DNA of 64,000 nt from Lentzea waywayandensis (GTDB taxonomy: Bacteria > Actinomycetota > Actinomycetes > Mycobacteriales > Pseudonocardiaceae): the NCBI RefSeq assembly GCF_900115955.1, contig NZ_FOYL01000005.1:62001-126000 (forward strand). The letters are read 5' to 3'. The translations under genes were made by a program, and so were the position numbers. This document shows, piece after piece, positions 26,005 through 34,332 of the stretch (its first letter is position 1; each line of letters begins with the position of its first letter). Below the pieces are notes generated by a model. That model worked only from the letters and a program-made list of their open reading frames with translations. It was not told the origin of the DNA and did not search any database.

Positions 26005-27510
26005 TCAGGAACGGGCTTCCAAGAAATCCGTGGGCATATTGCGAATCGCTTCGGGAGTGGCTTGATCGTCGTCCCGTTCGAACTGGATTCTGACCGACTC
26101 GGGCTTGAAGCCCGGGCCGCCTCGGGACGGCATGACCGTGACCGTGACACCCATCGCCGTGAGGAGTGCCCGGCGCTGAAGCACGGTCAGTTGCTTCCAA
26201 CGCTCCTGTGCTTGAGGCCCAACCATCTCGGTGACCATGTCGCTGGGAACGCCTACGACCAAACGCATGGCTTCTCGGTCAGCCTCCTCCAGAGCTGGCC
26301 GGAGCTTCGCGTTGATCCTGTGGAACTGATCGCGGTCAAGGAGGTCATCCGCGTAGTCGTCGGCTGCGGCCTGGAGCCGGGCGCGGATGCCAGCGGCATG
26401 CTCTCGCGCGGCTTGCGCGGCGACATCGTCCCGAGTCAGCAGGTCGCGGGCATCGGGTTCCTGGAGCCGTCGCACGACCACGCGTTCCACCAGGTCGTCC
26501 ACCCATTCCTGACGCCGCCCAACGCACGAGGACGCCGCATCACAGACGTAGAGCGGTGTCTTGCCGAGCTCCTTGCGGCGCTGGTTCACCCACCTGTTGG
26601 AGACTCGAAGCGCTGAACCGCACTTGCCACAGCAGCCGATTCCGAACGTCAGAAGATGCTGTCGGGCACCGCCACGCGTCTGCACTCGCGAGGGATCGGT
26701 GAGGAGCGCGACCACCTGATCATGCTTGTCCTGCTCGACGATTGGCGGCCAGGCTGCCGGTCCGAAGTCCTCTCCGGCACGCTTCCGACGAGCGATATTG
26801 GACAGCCGAAGCGCCAATTTCCGGACTGAGCTTGTGCCCCACGATCGGTCGCCGCCGTACGGCGTGGGCACCTCGCGGGCGTTCAAGTCCGCGGTGATCA
26901 CGTTCAAGGACTCGCGTGCGAGCAGCCGATCGACGATCTCACGCACGATGGCCGCTTCCGACTCGTCCACCTCGTCGGTGAAGCCCAAGACACGACCGTT
27001 CTTGTCCTGCTCGTAGATCCGTCGCCACCCATATGCCACGGCACCGTTGGCACGGCCCTCCTCGGCGCGCTGCAGTGCGGCACGGGCAACACGTTCTCCC
27101 TTGAGTTCCGACTCCAACGTGTCGGCCTCGCCGAGGATGCCCGCGACCATGCGGCCGGCAGCGCTCGTGAGGTCAATGTCGGAACCCTTCACCAGCGAGA
27201 TGGACACGCGGGCCGCCGCCAACAGCTCGATCGCGTCCACGCGTTCCTTGCGATTGCGCCACAGCCTCGCCATGCCGTAGGCGACGATGCGAGTGATCTC
27301 GCCGCGCGAAGCCGCTGTCATGAGCGCCTCGTACGCAGGCCTCGGTCCCCCACGCAGTGCGCTGAGGTCGTTGTCGACCCACTCGTCGAGAACGGTCCAC
27401 CCACGGGACTGCGCGAGTGCGCGACCGTCCTCAAGCTGGCGGGTGACGCCCTTCTCCTGCAACATCGGGTCTTCGCTGATGCGCGCGTAGATCCCCACGA
27501 CCTCGGTCAT
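26005..27510 (-). CDS. int: Large serine integrase of the mobilisable element
   Basis: 501 residues from ATG 27510. Catalytic domain: YARISED with nucleophile Ser12, YGMARLWRNRKERV, GRMVAGILGEADTLESEL. Then a recombinase domain (AYGWRRIYEQD ... LNAREVPTPYG), a zinc ribbon (CCGKCGSALR ... CDAASSC) and a coiled coil (HAAGIRARLQAAADDYADDLL). It starts 19 bp from the attachment-like sequence at 27529, the expected position for an integrase and its att site, and would have inserted the element into an MBL-fold hydrolase gene. Confidence 0.93.
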   Translation of the reverse strand: MTEVVGIYARISEDPMLQEKGVTRQLEDGRALAQSRGWTVLDEWVDNDLSALRGGPRPAYEALMTAASRGEITRIVAYGMARLWRNRKERVDAIELLAAARVSISLVKGSDIDLTSAAGRMVAGILGEADTLESELKGERVARAALQRAEEGRANGAVAYGWRRIYEQDKNGRVLGFTDEVDESEAAIVREIVDRLLARESLNVITADLNAREVPTPYGGDRSWGTSSVRKLALRLSNIARRKRAGEDFGPAAWPPIVEQDKHDQVVALLTDPSRVQTRGGARQHLLTFGIGCCGKCGSALRVSNRWVNQRRKELGKTPLYVCDAASSCVGRRQEWVDDLVERVVVRRLQEPDARDLLTRDDVAAQAAREHAAGIRARLQAAADDYADDLLDRDQFHRINAKLRPALEEADREAMRLVVGVPSDMVTEMVGPQAQERWKQLTVLQRRALLTAMGVTVTVMPSRGGPGFKPESVRIQFERDDDQATPEAIRNMPTDFLEARS

Positions 27511-27528
27511 GAGAAGAGGCTACCGATG

Positions 27529-27558
27529 TTCACCGCTAGTGTGATTTACTCTTTCCGG
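27529..27558 (+). repeat. Attachment-site-like repeat, copy A
   Basis: TTCACCGCTAGTGTGATTT followed by ACTCTTTCCGG. Near-identical sequence recurs at 30063 and 31043. Left of the core it abuts the integrase gene; from GATTTACTC onward it reads in frame into the 3' end of a hydrolase gene, so this is an att junction. Confidence 0.8.
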
Positions 27559-27734
27559 GGGGTGTGGGAAAGACCACGTCCGCCGACAACTTCGCGTCGC
27601 TGATCAACGACATCGAGGACCGGATCTTCGCCGTGCTGCCCGACGACACGTGGTTCTACCCCGGTCACGGCGACGACTCGACGCTGGGCAAGGAACGCCC
27701 GTCCCTCGCGGAGTGGCGCGCTCGCGGCTGGTGA
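27543..27734 (+). pseudogene. 3' fragment of MBL-fold hydrolase gene, copy A
   Basis: In frame from GAT 27543 to TGA 27732: DLLFPGGVGKTTSADNF through VLPDDTWFYPGHGDDSTLG to the end EWRARGW. This is the C-terminal quarter of a glyoxalase II-like metallo-beta-lactamase-fold hydrolase, including the PGHGDD metal-ligand region. TAG precedes it and there is no start. It is the target gene's 3' end left at an integration junction; the 5' part is not in the window. Confidence 0.85.
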
Positions 27735-27748
27735 CACGTGTGCGTTAT

Positions 27749-27802
27749 GACCACCTTCGCCAATTGAGCATGAACGACGAAGTTGACGCGACGAAGGTGG
27801 TC
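27749..27802. repeat. 11-bp inverted repeat after scar A
   Basis: GACCACCTTCG (27749-27759) and its exact complement (27792-27802), 32 bases apart, just beyond the hydrolase fragment. It may be an element end or operator for the gene at 27888. No further assignment is possible. Confidence 0.4.
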
Positions 27803-27887
27803 TTAGCGCCGTTCGTGCATGACCGCGCGACGCAGCCGAGCCGTACCGTAGGCCGCGACTGCTGTTACACGTGAGACCAGTGTTCTT

Positions 27888-28385
27888 ATGTTGAGTCTCA
27901 AGACACCCGAATGGGCGGACAGAGCACTCGACTGGCCGTACTGTGCCATCGCGCAGACAAGTAGTTTTCTGCCGATGGGGAGAACAGGGAACCGGGCGAA
28001 GAAGGCACTATGGCGCTTCTGGGGATACCTGGTCTTGGCCGCCGCGGTGTACGTGTGGACCAGCAATGACACCAATCTCATGGTGATCTTGATCCTATCC
28101 AGCTTGTCATTTCTTTACATGCTGTTCGCGGCCCCGATGTGGTGCATGGCACCGAACAGCACCAACGGAAACCCGTGCAGCAACAACGCGCATGGACTCT
28201 TGATCGGATGCTGGATCAGGAAGCACAAGTGGGAGAAGCTGAAGATGTTCTTCAGGCGCCAGAAGTGGGCGGCTCTGTGCAGACGCTCATGGTCAACCAT
28301 CGGCGCACAGGCGGCAACCGTCGGAGCAGTGGGAAGTTTCGCATCCGCCGTCGCCGCGACCATCACCTTGATCATCAAAAAGTAA
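27888..28385 (+). CDS. Membrane protein with Cys-rich knuckle, cargo of cassette A-B
   Basis: 165 residues. Two adjacent hydrophobic helices (GYLVLAAAVYVW, LMVILILSSLSFLYMLFAAP) precede WCMAPNSTNGNPCSNNAHGLLIGC, a C-x(n)-PC-NN-GLLxGC pattern resembling zinc knuckles, and a basic segment (RKHKWEKLKMF). A third hydrophobic segment lies at the C-terminus (GAVGSFASAVAATITLII). Base composition is lower in GC than its neighbours. Family not named; possibly a small effector or accessory protein. Confidence 0.6.
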   Translation: MLSLKTPEWADRALDWPYCAIAQTSSFLPMGRTGNRAKKALWRFWGYLVLAAAVYVWTSNDTNLMVILILSSLSFLYMLFAAPMWCMAPNSTNGNPCSNNAHGLLIGCWIRKHKWEKLKMFFRRQKWAALCRRSWSTIGAQAATVGAVGSFASAVAATITLIIKK

Positions 28386-28440
28386 CCGTCAAGGAACTGC
28401 GCGTCGCACAAGATCAGTAATTTGTCGGTTACCAGAACCG

Positions 28441-28524
28441 CAGGATGTCTGGTTCACCTGGTTCTACCTCGGTCAGGGTGACGACTCGACGATCTGGGCG
28501 CGGTGGGCGCAGCTGACGAAATGA
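28441..28524 (+). pseudogene. Decayed fourth MBL hydrolase fragment
   Basis: WFYLGQGDDSTIWARW ending at TGA 28522 aligns with WFYPGHGDDSTLGKER of copies A and B; at DNA level CTGGTTCTAC and GACGACTCGACG are kept. The metal-ligand His of PGHG is changed to Gln. It splits the A-B interval into two cassettes and points to an older integration. The following 28525-28789 holds no gene I can support. Confidence 0.65.
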
Positions 28525-28789
28525 CGCGAACGCGACCGGGCCACAACGTGCCGGCATCCGATCGCACACCCATCCGGGGAACGCGAGTTGCAGACATCCT
28601 CAGCACTCCAACTCACTGAGCGAAGGGGCGAACCAGGAGGCTGGACGCCTGCCTGGCGAAGGCTCCACAGAGCAGGCGTCCCGCCCGCCATCACTAGGAC
28701 GTCCAGATGACCACATAGATACCGACCAGATGACCACCCTTACCCTGGCCAGATGACCACTGATCTTGCTTGTACGGCACACTGGATCC

Positions 28790-30040
28790 ATGCCGGACAC
28801 GTCCCGCCTGGTCCCCCGTCGCGCCGAGTCGCTGGTTCATGAAGCGCTCGAGGACACGCGTGTTGTCCTGGTCAACGGTGCTCGACAGGTAGGCAAGAGC
28901 ACATTGACGAGGCTCGCCACCGATCGTCAGCCCACAGTGCTACGTCTTCTCGACGACCCGGCGACGCTACGTGCTGCCAAGGACGATCCCACCGGGTTCG
29001 TAGAGCACGACAGTCTCATGGTCATCGACGAGATCCAGCTGGTTCCGGAGCTTCTGCAGCCGATCAAGGTGTCTGTGGATCTGGATCCCACTCCAGGCCG
29101 CTACCTCCTGACGGGCTCATCACGGATCCTGGCCATGCGAACCCTCCCAGACGCACTGCCCGGACGCATGGAGGTAATCGAGCTATGGCCATTCTCCCAG
29201 GGAGAGATGCATGGATCTCCTGACCGATTCGTAGATGCCGCGTTCCGGCATGGCCCTCGGATCGACCACTCATCAGAACTGCGGCGGCGCGACTACCTCG
29301 AACGCCTCGTCGTCGGCGGCTTCCCGGAAGCCACGCGTCGCACTCCACGCCGCCGCACAGCGTTCTTCGACTCCTACCTGTCGACCTTGATCGAACGTGA
29401 CGTCCTGGAGCTGGCGAGCATCGAGCGCCGAGGCGACTTGCTCAAACTGATCACCCTGCTGGCCGGGCGCGCCGGCGGCCTGCTGGAGCCGACCGTTCTT
29501 GCCTCTCAATCCGGTATCCCGCGAACCACTCTGGTCCGTTATCTGGAGTTGCTGGCGTCGGTCTTTCTCATCAAGAGCATCCCCGCCTGGTCGTCCGGCC
29601 AGACACGTCGTGCCGTGGGCACACCCAAACTTGCGTTCGTGGACACCGGGATCGCGTGTCATCTCATCGGTCAAGATCCTGTGCGGCTCAGTGAGCCGGG
29701 CGGAGCCGCAGGATCCATGATGGAGAACTTCGTCGTCATGGAACTCGCTCGCCAACTCACATGGTCCGAGGAGCGTGGACGGCTTTATCACTACCGCACC
29801 AAGGAGAAGCAGGAGGTTGACGCTGTCATCGAGACGCCAGACGGCCGAGTGATTGGGGTTGAGGTCAAAGCCGGGGCGACAGTACGCACTGAAGACCTCT
29901 CCGGCCTGCGAAATCTGGCCAACAACTTGGGAGATCGGTTCGTCGCTGGATATGTGCTCTACGCCGGCCAGCAGACCCTGCCGTTCGGCGAGAAGATCAG
30001 GGCTCTGCCACTTGACGCGCTCTGGCGCCTCGCCCCGTAG
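28790..30040 (+). CDS. AAA ATPase with DUF4143 domain
   Basis: 416 residues from ATG 28790 (an upstream ATG at 28766 is possible). Walker A VNGARQVGKSTLTRLA, Walker B-like LMVIDEIQLVPELL, and sensor LTGSSRIL define the AAA_14 module; the C-terminal DUF4143 part has VVEMARQ-type helices and an endonuclease-like YHYRTKEKQEVDAVIETPDG. This family is very common in bacteria and in islands; a general function is not established, though restriction-like folds have been proposed for the C-terminus. Confidence 0.88.
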   Translation: MPDTSRLVPRRAESLVHEALEDTRVVLVNGARQVGKSTLTRLATDRQPTVLRLLDDPATLRAAKDDPTGFVEHDSLMVIDEIQLVPELLQPIKVSVDLDPTPGRYLLTGSSRILAMRTLPDALPGRMEVIELWPFSQGEMHGSPDRFVDAAFRHGPRIDHSSELRRRDYLERLVVGGFPEATRRTPRRRTAFFDSYLSTLIERDVLELASIERRGDLLKLITLLAGRAGGLLEPTVLASQSGIPRTTLVRYLELLASVFLIKSIPAWSSGQTRRAVGTPKLAFVDTGIACHLIGQDPVRLSEPGGAAGSMMENFVVMELARQLTWSEERGRLYHYRTKEKQEVDAVIETPDGRVIGVEVKAGATVRTEDLSGLRNLANNLGDRFVAGYVLYAGQQTLPFGEKIRALPLDALWRLAP

Positions 30041-30062
30041 GGCATGTGCGGTGACACCGATA

Positions 30063-30093
30063 TTCACCGCTGGTGTGATTTGCTCTTTTTCCG
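30063..30093 (+). repeat. Attachment-site-like repeat, copy B
   Basis: TTCACCGCTGGTGTGATTT then GCTCTTTTTCCGG; differs from copy A at a few positions and has two extra T. It also shares the outer bases ACCGAT upstream. Confidence 0.78.
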
Positions 30094-30269
30094 GGGGTGC
30101 AGGAAAGACCACGTCCGCCGACAACTTCGCGTCGCTGATCAACGACGTGGAGGACAGGCTGTTCGCCGTGCTGCCCGACGACACATGGTTCTACCCCGGC
30201 CACGGCGACGACTCGACGCTCGGCAAGGAACGCCCGGCGCTAGCCGAGTGGCGCGCTCGCGGCTGGTGA
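30073..30269 (+). pseudogene. 3' fragment of MBL-fold hydrolase gene, copy B
   Basis: SGGAGKTTSADNFASLIND through WFYPGHGDDSTLGKERP to EWRARGW and TGA 30267. Highly similar to copy A with mainly synonymous differences (for example IEDRIF versus VEDRLF). It has no own start; extra bases in the att region shift the frame relative to the upstream GAT-TTG-CTC. Copies A and B are too alike to be ancient duplicates yet not identical, so they probably came in on related elements. Confidence 0.82.
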
Positions 30270-30317
30270 CCATGGCCGGACGGGAGCCTGCCAACGCGGG
30301 CTCTCCGACAGCCTCGA

Positions 30318-30722
30318 TCAGACCTCGATGATCGTGACCATGCCGTCGAGCCCTTTGAAGTCCTCGGCATTTCGCGTGTAAAGCGGCAATCCACGCGATG
30401 ACGCGACAGCGGCGATCATCAGATCCATCCGCCGAGGCTTCGGATTCCGGTTCGCCGCCATTGTGAGCGCGACCAACGTGCCGTATCGGGCGGCTGCCTG
30501 ACCGTCAAAGGGCAGTGGCTCGAAGTCCACGATCGCCGCGCCGAGCTTCTCGGTGCGCGCGGCCCTGGACGCCGCGTCCTTGGCCATCACCACACCCTGG
30601 TGCAACTCGGCCATCGTGACCGCAGTGAGTTCAGGTACTTTCGGCAGTCCGGCCGGATCCAGAAGACCGAGGTCGATGTAGGCGCACGTGTCGAGGACCC
30701 CGGACTCGGGACGTTCAGCCAC
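30318..30722 (-). CDS. vapC: VapC-like PIN-domain toxin
   Basis: 134 residues from GTG 30722, which overlaps the antitoxin stop (GTGGCTGA), a normal toxin-antitoxin coupling. PIN-domain acidic residues are in place: [10 protein letters not shown] at the start, AELHQG, and [13 protein letters not shown] with [11 protein letters not shown] near the end. VapC toxins are ribonucleases, often cutting tRNA. With the Phd-type antitoxin it forms a maintenance module that would stabilise this island segment. Confidence 0.9.
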   Translation of the reverse strand: MAERPESGVLDTCAYIDLGLLDPAGLPKVPELTAVTMAELHQGVVMAKDAASRAARTEKLGAAIVDFEPLPFDGQAAARYGTLVALTMAANRNPKPRRMDLMIAAVASSRGLPLYTRNAEDFKGLDGMVTIIEV

Positions 30723-30993
30723 GGCTGCGCTCCCACGGATCGAAGTCGCCAACGCGGTCCTCGTCACCGAAGAACTCATCGGCTTCCTGGCGCATGCGGG
30801 CGTGATCGACCTGGGGCAGGGTCCTGTGTCGCTCGACGAGCTCCTCGGCCGTCAGTCGACGGCGGCGAGGCAAGGGCCGGAGTTCGGCGACCTCAACACC
30901 ATTCCGCGTCACGTGGTACGTCTCGCCCGCCTCCACCGCGTCCATGACCGCGGCGGAGTGGTTGCGGAACTCCCGCTGACTGATGACCTTCAC
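30715..30993 (-). CDS. vapB: Phd/YefM-type antitoxin
   Basis: 92 residues. [40 protein letters not shown] is the DNA-binding N-terminal fold of Phd/YefM antitoxins; the acidic C-terminus ([19 protein letters not shown]) would wrap the toxin. It precedes and overlaps the PIN toxin. An 8-bp gap separates its start from a perfect palindrome that is probably its own operator. Confidence 0.92.
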   Translation of the reverse strand: MKVISQREFRNHSAAVMDAVEAGETYHVTRNGVEVAELRPLPRRRRLTAEELVERHRTLPQVDHARMRQEADEFFGDEDRVGDFDPWERSRG

Positions 30994-31000
30994 CTACCAA

Positions 31001-31031
31001 GTGTAGCCCCATGTAGCACGCGGGGCTACAC
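31001..31031. promoter_or_regulatory. Operator-like palindrome of the toxin-antitoxin operon
   Basis: GTGTAGCCCC (31001-31010) and GGGGCTACAC (31022-31031) are perfect complements with 11 bases between. The position immediately upstream of the antitoxin start fits autoregulation by the antitoxin-toxin complex. It also lies 12 bp from attachment copy C. Confidence 0.65.
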
Positions 31032-31042
31032 AGGCGGATATA

Positions 31043-31100
31043 TTCACCGCTTGCGTGATTTACTCTTTCCCTCTCGGAGTGGCGTTCGCGCGGCTGGTGA
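31043..31100 (+). repeat. Attachment-site-like repeat, copy C, fused to a short hydrolase tail
   Basis: TTCACCGCTTGCGTGATTT then ACTCTTTCC, immediately followed by CTCTCGGAGTGGCG... to TGA 31098, encoding SEWRSRGW. Compared with copy A, about 150 bp of the hydrolase 3' end is missing between TCC and CCTC. This is the right boundary of the island with host sequence beyond. Confidence 0.78.
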
Positions 31101-31137
31101 TCCTCGGGGAGCTCGATTCGTTCGAGCTCTCCCCGCG

Positions 31138-31719
31138 TCAGCCGATCACGTCGAGCAGGTCCAGGTACCCGGTGGTCGTGCGCCACAGGGCGTCCGAGTG
31201 CGGGGTGAGCTTGCCGGGGCTCCAGCGGTGGTCGGTGTACTCCTGGTTCACCCGCCGCAACGCCCTCAGGCTGACGTCGAACTCGTCCTCGACGCGCTTG
31301 CGCAGCTCCTCCTCCGACGGCGCGGCCGTGCGCACCAGCTCACCCGTGCCGTCGCTGACCGCCACGAGTGCTTCCTCGCTGACGCCGTCCGCCGCGCTCC
31401 AGACCAGTGCGGGCCGTTCGATGCGGTGGTTCCACACCGGGGCGTCCTTCGACCGCCAGCGCGCCTCGAACGGGTTGCGCGACAGCCGCGTCGAGTTCGC
31501 CCAGTGCTCGGCGCCGACCGGTTCGGTCATCCACGGCACCTCGTCCACCGGCAGGTCGGTGACCAGCGCTACCTCGATGACGTCGATGTCGCGCGGGACG
31601 TCGAGCAGGTCGCCGAAGACCCACAGCTCCACCACCTGGAACCGGAAGAACGAGGTCGGCAGTCCTCCGCACTTCTCGGCGAGTTCGGCCAGGTGGTGCG
31701 CGGCGCGAGTCCATTTCAC
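31138..31719 (-). CDS. DUF7711-like actinobacterial protein
   Basis: 193 residues from GTG 31719 ([10 protein letters not shown]); an ATG at 31731 would add four residues. Segments [46 protein letters not shown] and [18 protein letters not shown] are typical of a conserved actinobacterial family of unknown function. The start lies back-to-back with the amidase start, leaving no room for separate promoters unless these lie inside the coding regions. Confidence 0.75.
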   Translation of the reverse strand: MKWTRAAHHLAELAEKCGGLPTSFFRFQVVELWVFGDLLDVPRDIDVIEVALVTDLPVDEVPWMTEPVGAEHWANSTRLSRNPFEARWRSKDAPVWNHRIERPALVWSAADGVSEEALVAVSDGTGELVRTAAPSEEELRKRVEDEFDVSLRALRRVNQEYTDHRWSPGKLTPHSDALWRTTTGYLDLLDVIG

Positions 31720-31729
31720 GAGGTGGATC

Positions 31730-32680
31730 ATGCCTGACCGGGTGGCCGGGGCCTTGGCGCGGCTGGATCTCGTCGAGCCCACGCTGTGTGCGTTCCACGA
31801 GGTCTTCCGCACGCCCTCTCTCGAGGTCGACCTCTCGCTGCCGTTCGCGGGCATGCCCATCGCCGTGAAGCGTGGCGAGCGGCGGAGCCATCGGGAAGCG
31901 TTGGTGGCCATGGGGTGTGTGCCGATCGGGCTGACCACCACGCCCGATGGCAGCACCCCGTGGCAGACGTGGGGTCGCAACTCTCGCGGCCTCACACGCA
32001 ACCCGTGGAACCTGGACCGCACGCCGGGCGGTTCGTCCGCGGGTTCGGCCGTGGCGGTGGCGTCGGGCGTCGTGCCGCTGGCCACGGGGGTCGACGGCGC
32101 GGGTTCGATCCGCATCCCGGCCGCGTGGTGTGGGGTGTTCGGTCTGAAGACGACTTCCTCCGAACGGGCCGCGGTCGGCGTCTTCACCCGCGACCCCGCC
32201 CTGCTCGCGACCTATCTGGGCATCACGGAGGTCAGCTCGCCGGTCGCCGTCTGGTCCACTGACCTGGGCTTCGCCTCAGTCGAGGACGAGCAGGCGTCGA
32301 TCGCCTGGAAAGCGGCCTCGCCTCTACGCCCACGCCCCATCTCGTTGTCGCTCGAGGACCCGGCTCCCGACTGGTTCGCCGGCCGCTGCGGCCCCAACGC
32401 CGAGTTGGACTCGTTGTTCGAGACCGCGGACCTGCTGCTCACCCCGGTCACGCCTGGCCCGCCGCACGGCCACGACGGTCCGGGAACGCGCATCAACACG
32501 TCGCTGACCTGGGCGTTCAACCTCAGCGGGCACCCGGCGATCAGCATCCCGGCCGGGTTCGACTCGGGCGGCCTGCCGGTCGGGGTGCAGGCCGTGGCGC
32601 GGCACGGCCGGGAAGCGGACCTGGTCGCCGCCGCACGCTTGATCTCCAGTGCGGTGGAGGTTGCACCCTGGCCACCATGA
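31730..32680 (+). CDS. Amidase-signature family hydrolase, short form
   Basis: 316 residues. The Ser-cisSer-Lys triad is visible: Lys in [10 protein letters not shown], the bridging Ser in [16 protein letters not shown], and the nucleophile in [17 protein letters not shown]-terminal [22 protein letters not shown] closes the fold. It is about 100 residues shorter than usual at the N-terminus and middle, so activity may be altered or the true start may differ. Its stop overlaps the next ATG (ATGA). Confidence 0.85.
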   Translation: MPDRVAGALARLDLVEPTLCAFHEVFRTPSLEVDLSLPFAGMPIAVKRGERRSHREALVAMGCVPIGLTTTPDGSTPWQTWGRNSRGLTRNPWNLDRTPGGSSAGSAVAVASGVVPLATGVDGAGSIRIPAAWCGVFGLKTTSSERAAVGVFTRDPALLATYLGITEVSSPVAVWSTDLGFASVEDEQASIAWKAASPLRPRPISLSLEDPAPDWFAGRCGPNAELDSLFETADLLLTPVTPGPPHGHDGPGTRINTSLTWAFNLSGHPAISIPAGFDSGGLPVGVQAVARHGREADLVAAARLISSAVEVAPWPP

Positions 32681-32997
32681 ACCTCGTCGTACGCGCCGAA
32701 CACCAATCCCTGTGGCTGTGCTTCGAGCCGTGGGCCAACCAGCACACGCTGCTGCCCGGAACGTCGGTCGTGGTCCGGTTCCCTTCCGACACCGACGTGG
32801 AAGTGGCGCACCACCGCGGCGGCATGACGTTCTTCAACCTGGGGCCGCACCCCGACCTCTACGAGGAGGACGGGACGGCGTTGGAGATCTACAGCGAGTA
32901 CATGCCGGTCTTCCCGGCCGACCTGCCAATCGCGGGGCTCAGACTCATCATGGACATCGTCCCGCCGATCCGTGACGAGCCAGAGCGCCTCAACTGA
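32677..32997 (+). CDS. Small hypothetical protein coupled to the amidase
   Basis: 106 residues, overlapping the amidase by 4 bp. Beta-rich sequence ([39 protein letters not shown]) with no recognised family. Translational coupling suggests a shared role with the amidase. Confidence 0.65.
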   Translation: MNLVVRAEHQSLWLCFEPWANQHTLLPGTSVVVRFPSDTDVEVAHHRGGMTFFNLGPHPDLYEEDGTALEIYSEYMPVFPADLPIAGLRLIMDIVPPIRDEPERLN

Positions 32998-33074
32998 CCC
33001 GATCGGGTGGTTTGATCCCAATCCACCTCGCCGGACCCGTCACGTGCGGTGTCCTCCTCACCCAGGAGGACGAA

Positions 33075-33731
33075 ATGGCGCGACGCATCGGTGGTGCTGG
33101 AGGCGGGTCGGATCCCGGCGCGGGCAAGGCGGGAGCCGTGGTGGTCGCGGGCGTGCTGGCGATGTCGGTCGCGGCCGGCACCGGCGGACTGTCCGTCGGC
33201 GGCGGGGCTTCGACGGTCGCCGTCGACTCGGCCGGAGTGAACCTCACCAAAGCGAGATCCGAGGGCAAGAAGTCCGCCCGCAAAGGCGACGCGGACGGCG
33301 CATGGCGCCAGATGAACATGCGCACTCTCAAGCGCACGGCCAAACCGGCGTTGGAATGCGTGTCGCACTCCTTCGGCCAGGTGCGGGACCACTTCGTGCG
33401 CAACCCGTGCAAGTCGCTCGACCGGACGCTCTTCGCCGTCGGCGACGACCGGGGCAACGTCGCGGTCGTGTCCGTGGCGTGGGTCGGCTTCCGGAATCGG
33501 CGCGAGGCCGGCGAGTTCAAGAAGCTGATCGACGTCCACGGCACCGGCGACGTCTCCCCTCTCGCCACCCCGCTGCTCGACCTGGCGGACGTCCGCTTCA
33601 CCGGGCTGCACTATCAGTCGCGGTCGGACGGCAGCACGATCGTGATCGCCGAGACGGAATCCGCGTCCGGCCAGGTCAGCGGCGAGACGCTGGATGCAAT
33701 CGCCGACGTCGCGAGCTGGCTGCCGCGTTAG
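33075..33731 (+). CDS. Exported or membrane-anchored protein of unknown function
   Basis: 218 residues from ATG 33075, with AGGAGGA 5 bases upstream. A Gly-rich N-terminus leads into one hydrophobic segment (AGAVVVAGVLAMSVAAGTGGL), then a folded region (ALECVSHSFGQVRDHFVRNPCKSLDR; VAVVSVAWVGF; LLDLADVRFTGLHYQSRSDG). Two cysteines could form a disulfide outside the membrane. The C-terminus overlaps the convergent FMN reductase by 4 bp. Confidence 0.7.
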   Translation: MARRIGGAGGGSDPGAGKAGAVVVAGVLAMSVAAGTGGLSVGGGASTVAVDSAGVNLTKARSEGKKSARKGDADGAWRQMNMRTLKRTAKPALECVSHSFGQVRDHFVRNPCKSLDRTLFAVGDDRGNVAVVSVAWVGFRNRREAGEFKKLIDVHGTGDVSPLATPLLDLADVRFTGLHYQSRSDGSTIVIAETESASGQVSGETLDAIADVASWLPR

Positions 33732-34270
33732 GCGGCGACCGCCCGCACCGACCTCAACGCGAACGCCCACGCCACCAGTTCGTCCAGCATGGCGTTGAGC
33801 TCCTCGGGCTGCTGCGGCTCCCCCTGCAGATCGTCACGCCCGAACACGACCTGAGTGCGTACGGTCGCCACCTTCAGTTCCGCCAGCACGAGCCGCAACT
33901 GCTCCACGGCGCGTAGGCCGCCGTTGCCTCCCAGCGACACGAACCCGGCCGCCTTGTCGTTCCACTCCGCGTAGAGGTAGTCGAGCGCGTTCTTCAGGAC
34001 GGCCGGGAACGAGTGGTTGTACTCCGGCGTGACGAACACGAAGCCGTCGTACGGCGCGATGAGTGCCGCCCACTCTCGCGTGTGTGCGTGCGCGTACTCG
34101 CCGACGATCGCGGGCACGGGCTCGTCCAGCATCGGCAGGTTCACCTCCTTCAGGTCGATGAGGTCGAACGAGGCGTCGGTACGGGCGTTGGCGACGTTCA
34201 CGACCCACCGCGCCACGCCCTCGGAACGACGGCCGGGACGCGTACTCCCCAAGATCACTGCGATTCGCAT
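33728..34270 (-). CDS. NADPH-dependent FMN reductase
   Basis: 180 residues from ATG 34270. Flavodoxin-like: LGSTRPGRRSEGVARWV binds FMN phosphate, and FVTPEYNHSFPAVLKNALDYL is the YNHS signature of the FMN_red family; GNGGLRAVEQLR follows. Likely a quinone or azo-type reductase. It is divergent from a TetR gene with palindromes between the two, which suggests direct repression. Confidence 0.9.
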   Translation of the reverse strand: MRIAVILGSTRPGRRSEGVARWVVNVANARTDASFDLIDLKEVNLPMLDEPVPAIVGEYAHAHTREWAALIAPYDGFVFVTPEYNHSFPAVLKNALDYLYAEWNDKAAGFVSLGGNGGLRAVEQLRLVLAELKVATVRTQVVFGRDDLQGEPQQPEELNAMLDELVAWAFALRSVRAVAA

Positions 34271-34279
34271 GACGGCCAA

Positions 34280-34320
34280 AGTACAACGTCCGTGGTACTT
34301 AGTGCAACGAACGTTGTACT
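34280..34320. promoter_or_regulatory. TetR operator-like palindromes
   Basis: AGTGCAACGAACGTTGTACT (34301-34320) is a 20-bp near-perfect palindrome (16 of 20 positions symmetric). A half-site AGTACAACGT occurs at 34280-34289 with GTACT at 34294-34298. They occupy the 62-bp gap between the FMN reductase and TetR starts, where a TetR dimer would block both promoters. Confidence 0.7.
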
Positions 34321-34332
34321 ACGATTCCCGGC

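Noticed and set aside
28766..30040. DUF4143 ATPase as part of DISARM
   Set aside because: It is on its own cassette between att scars, on the opposite strand and over 10 kb from DISARM; the family is widespread in unrelated contexts.
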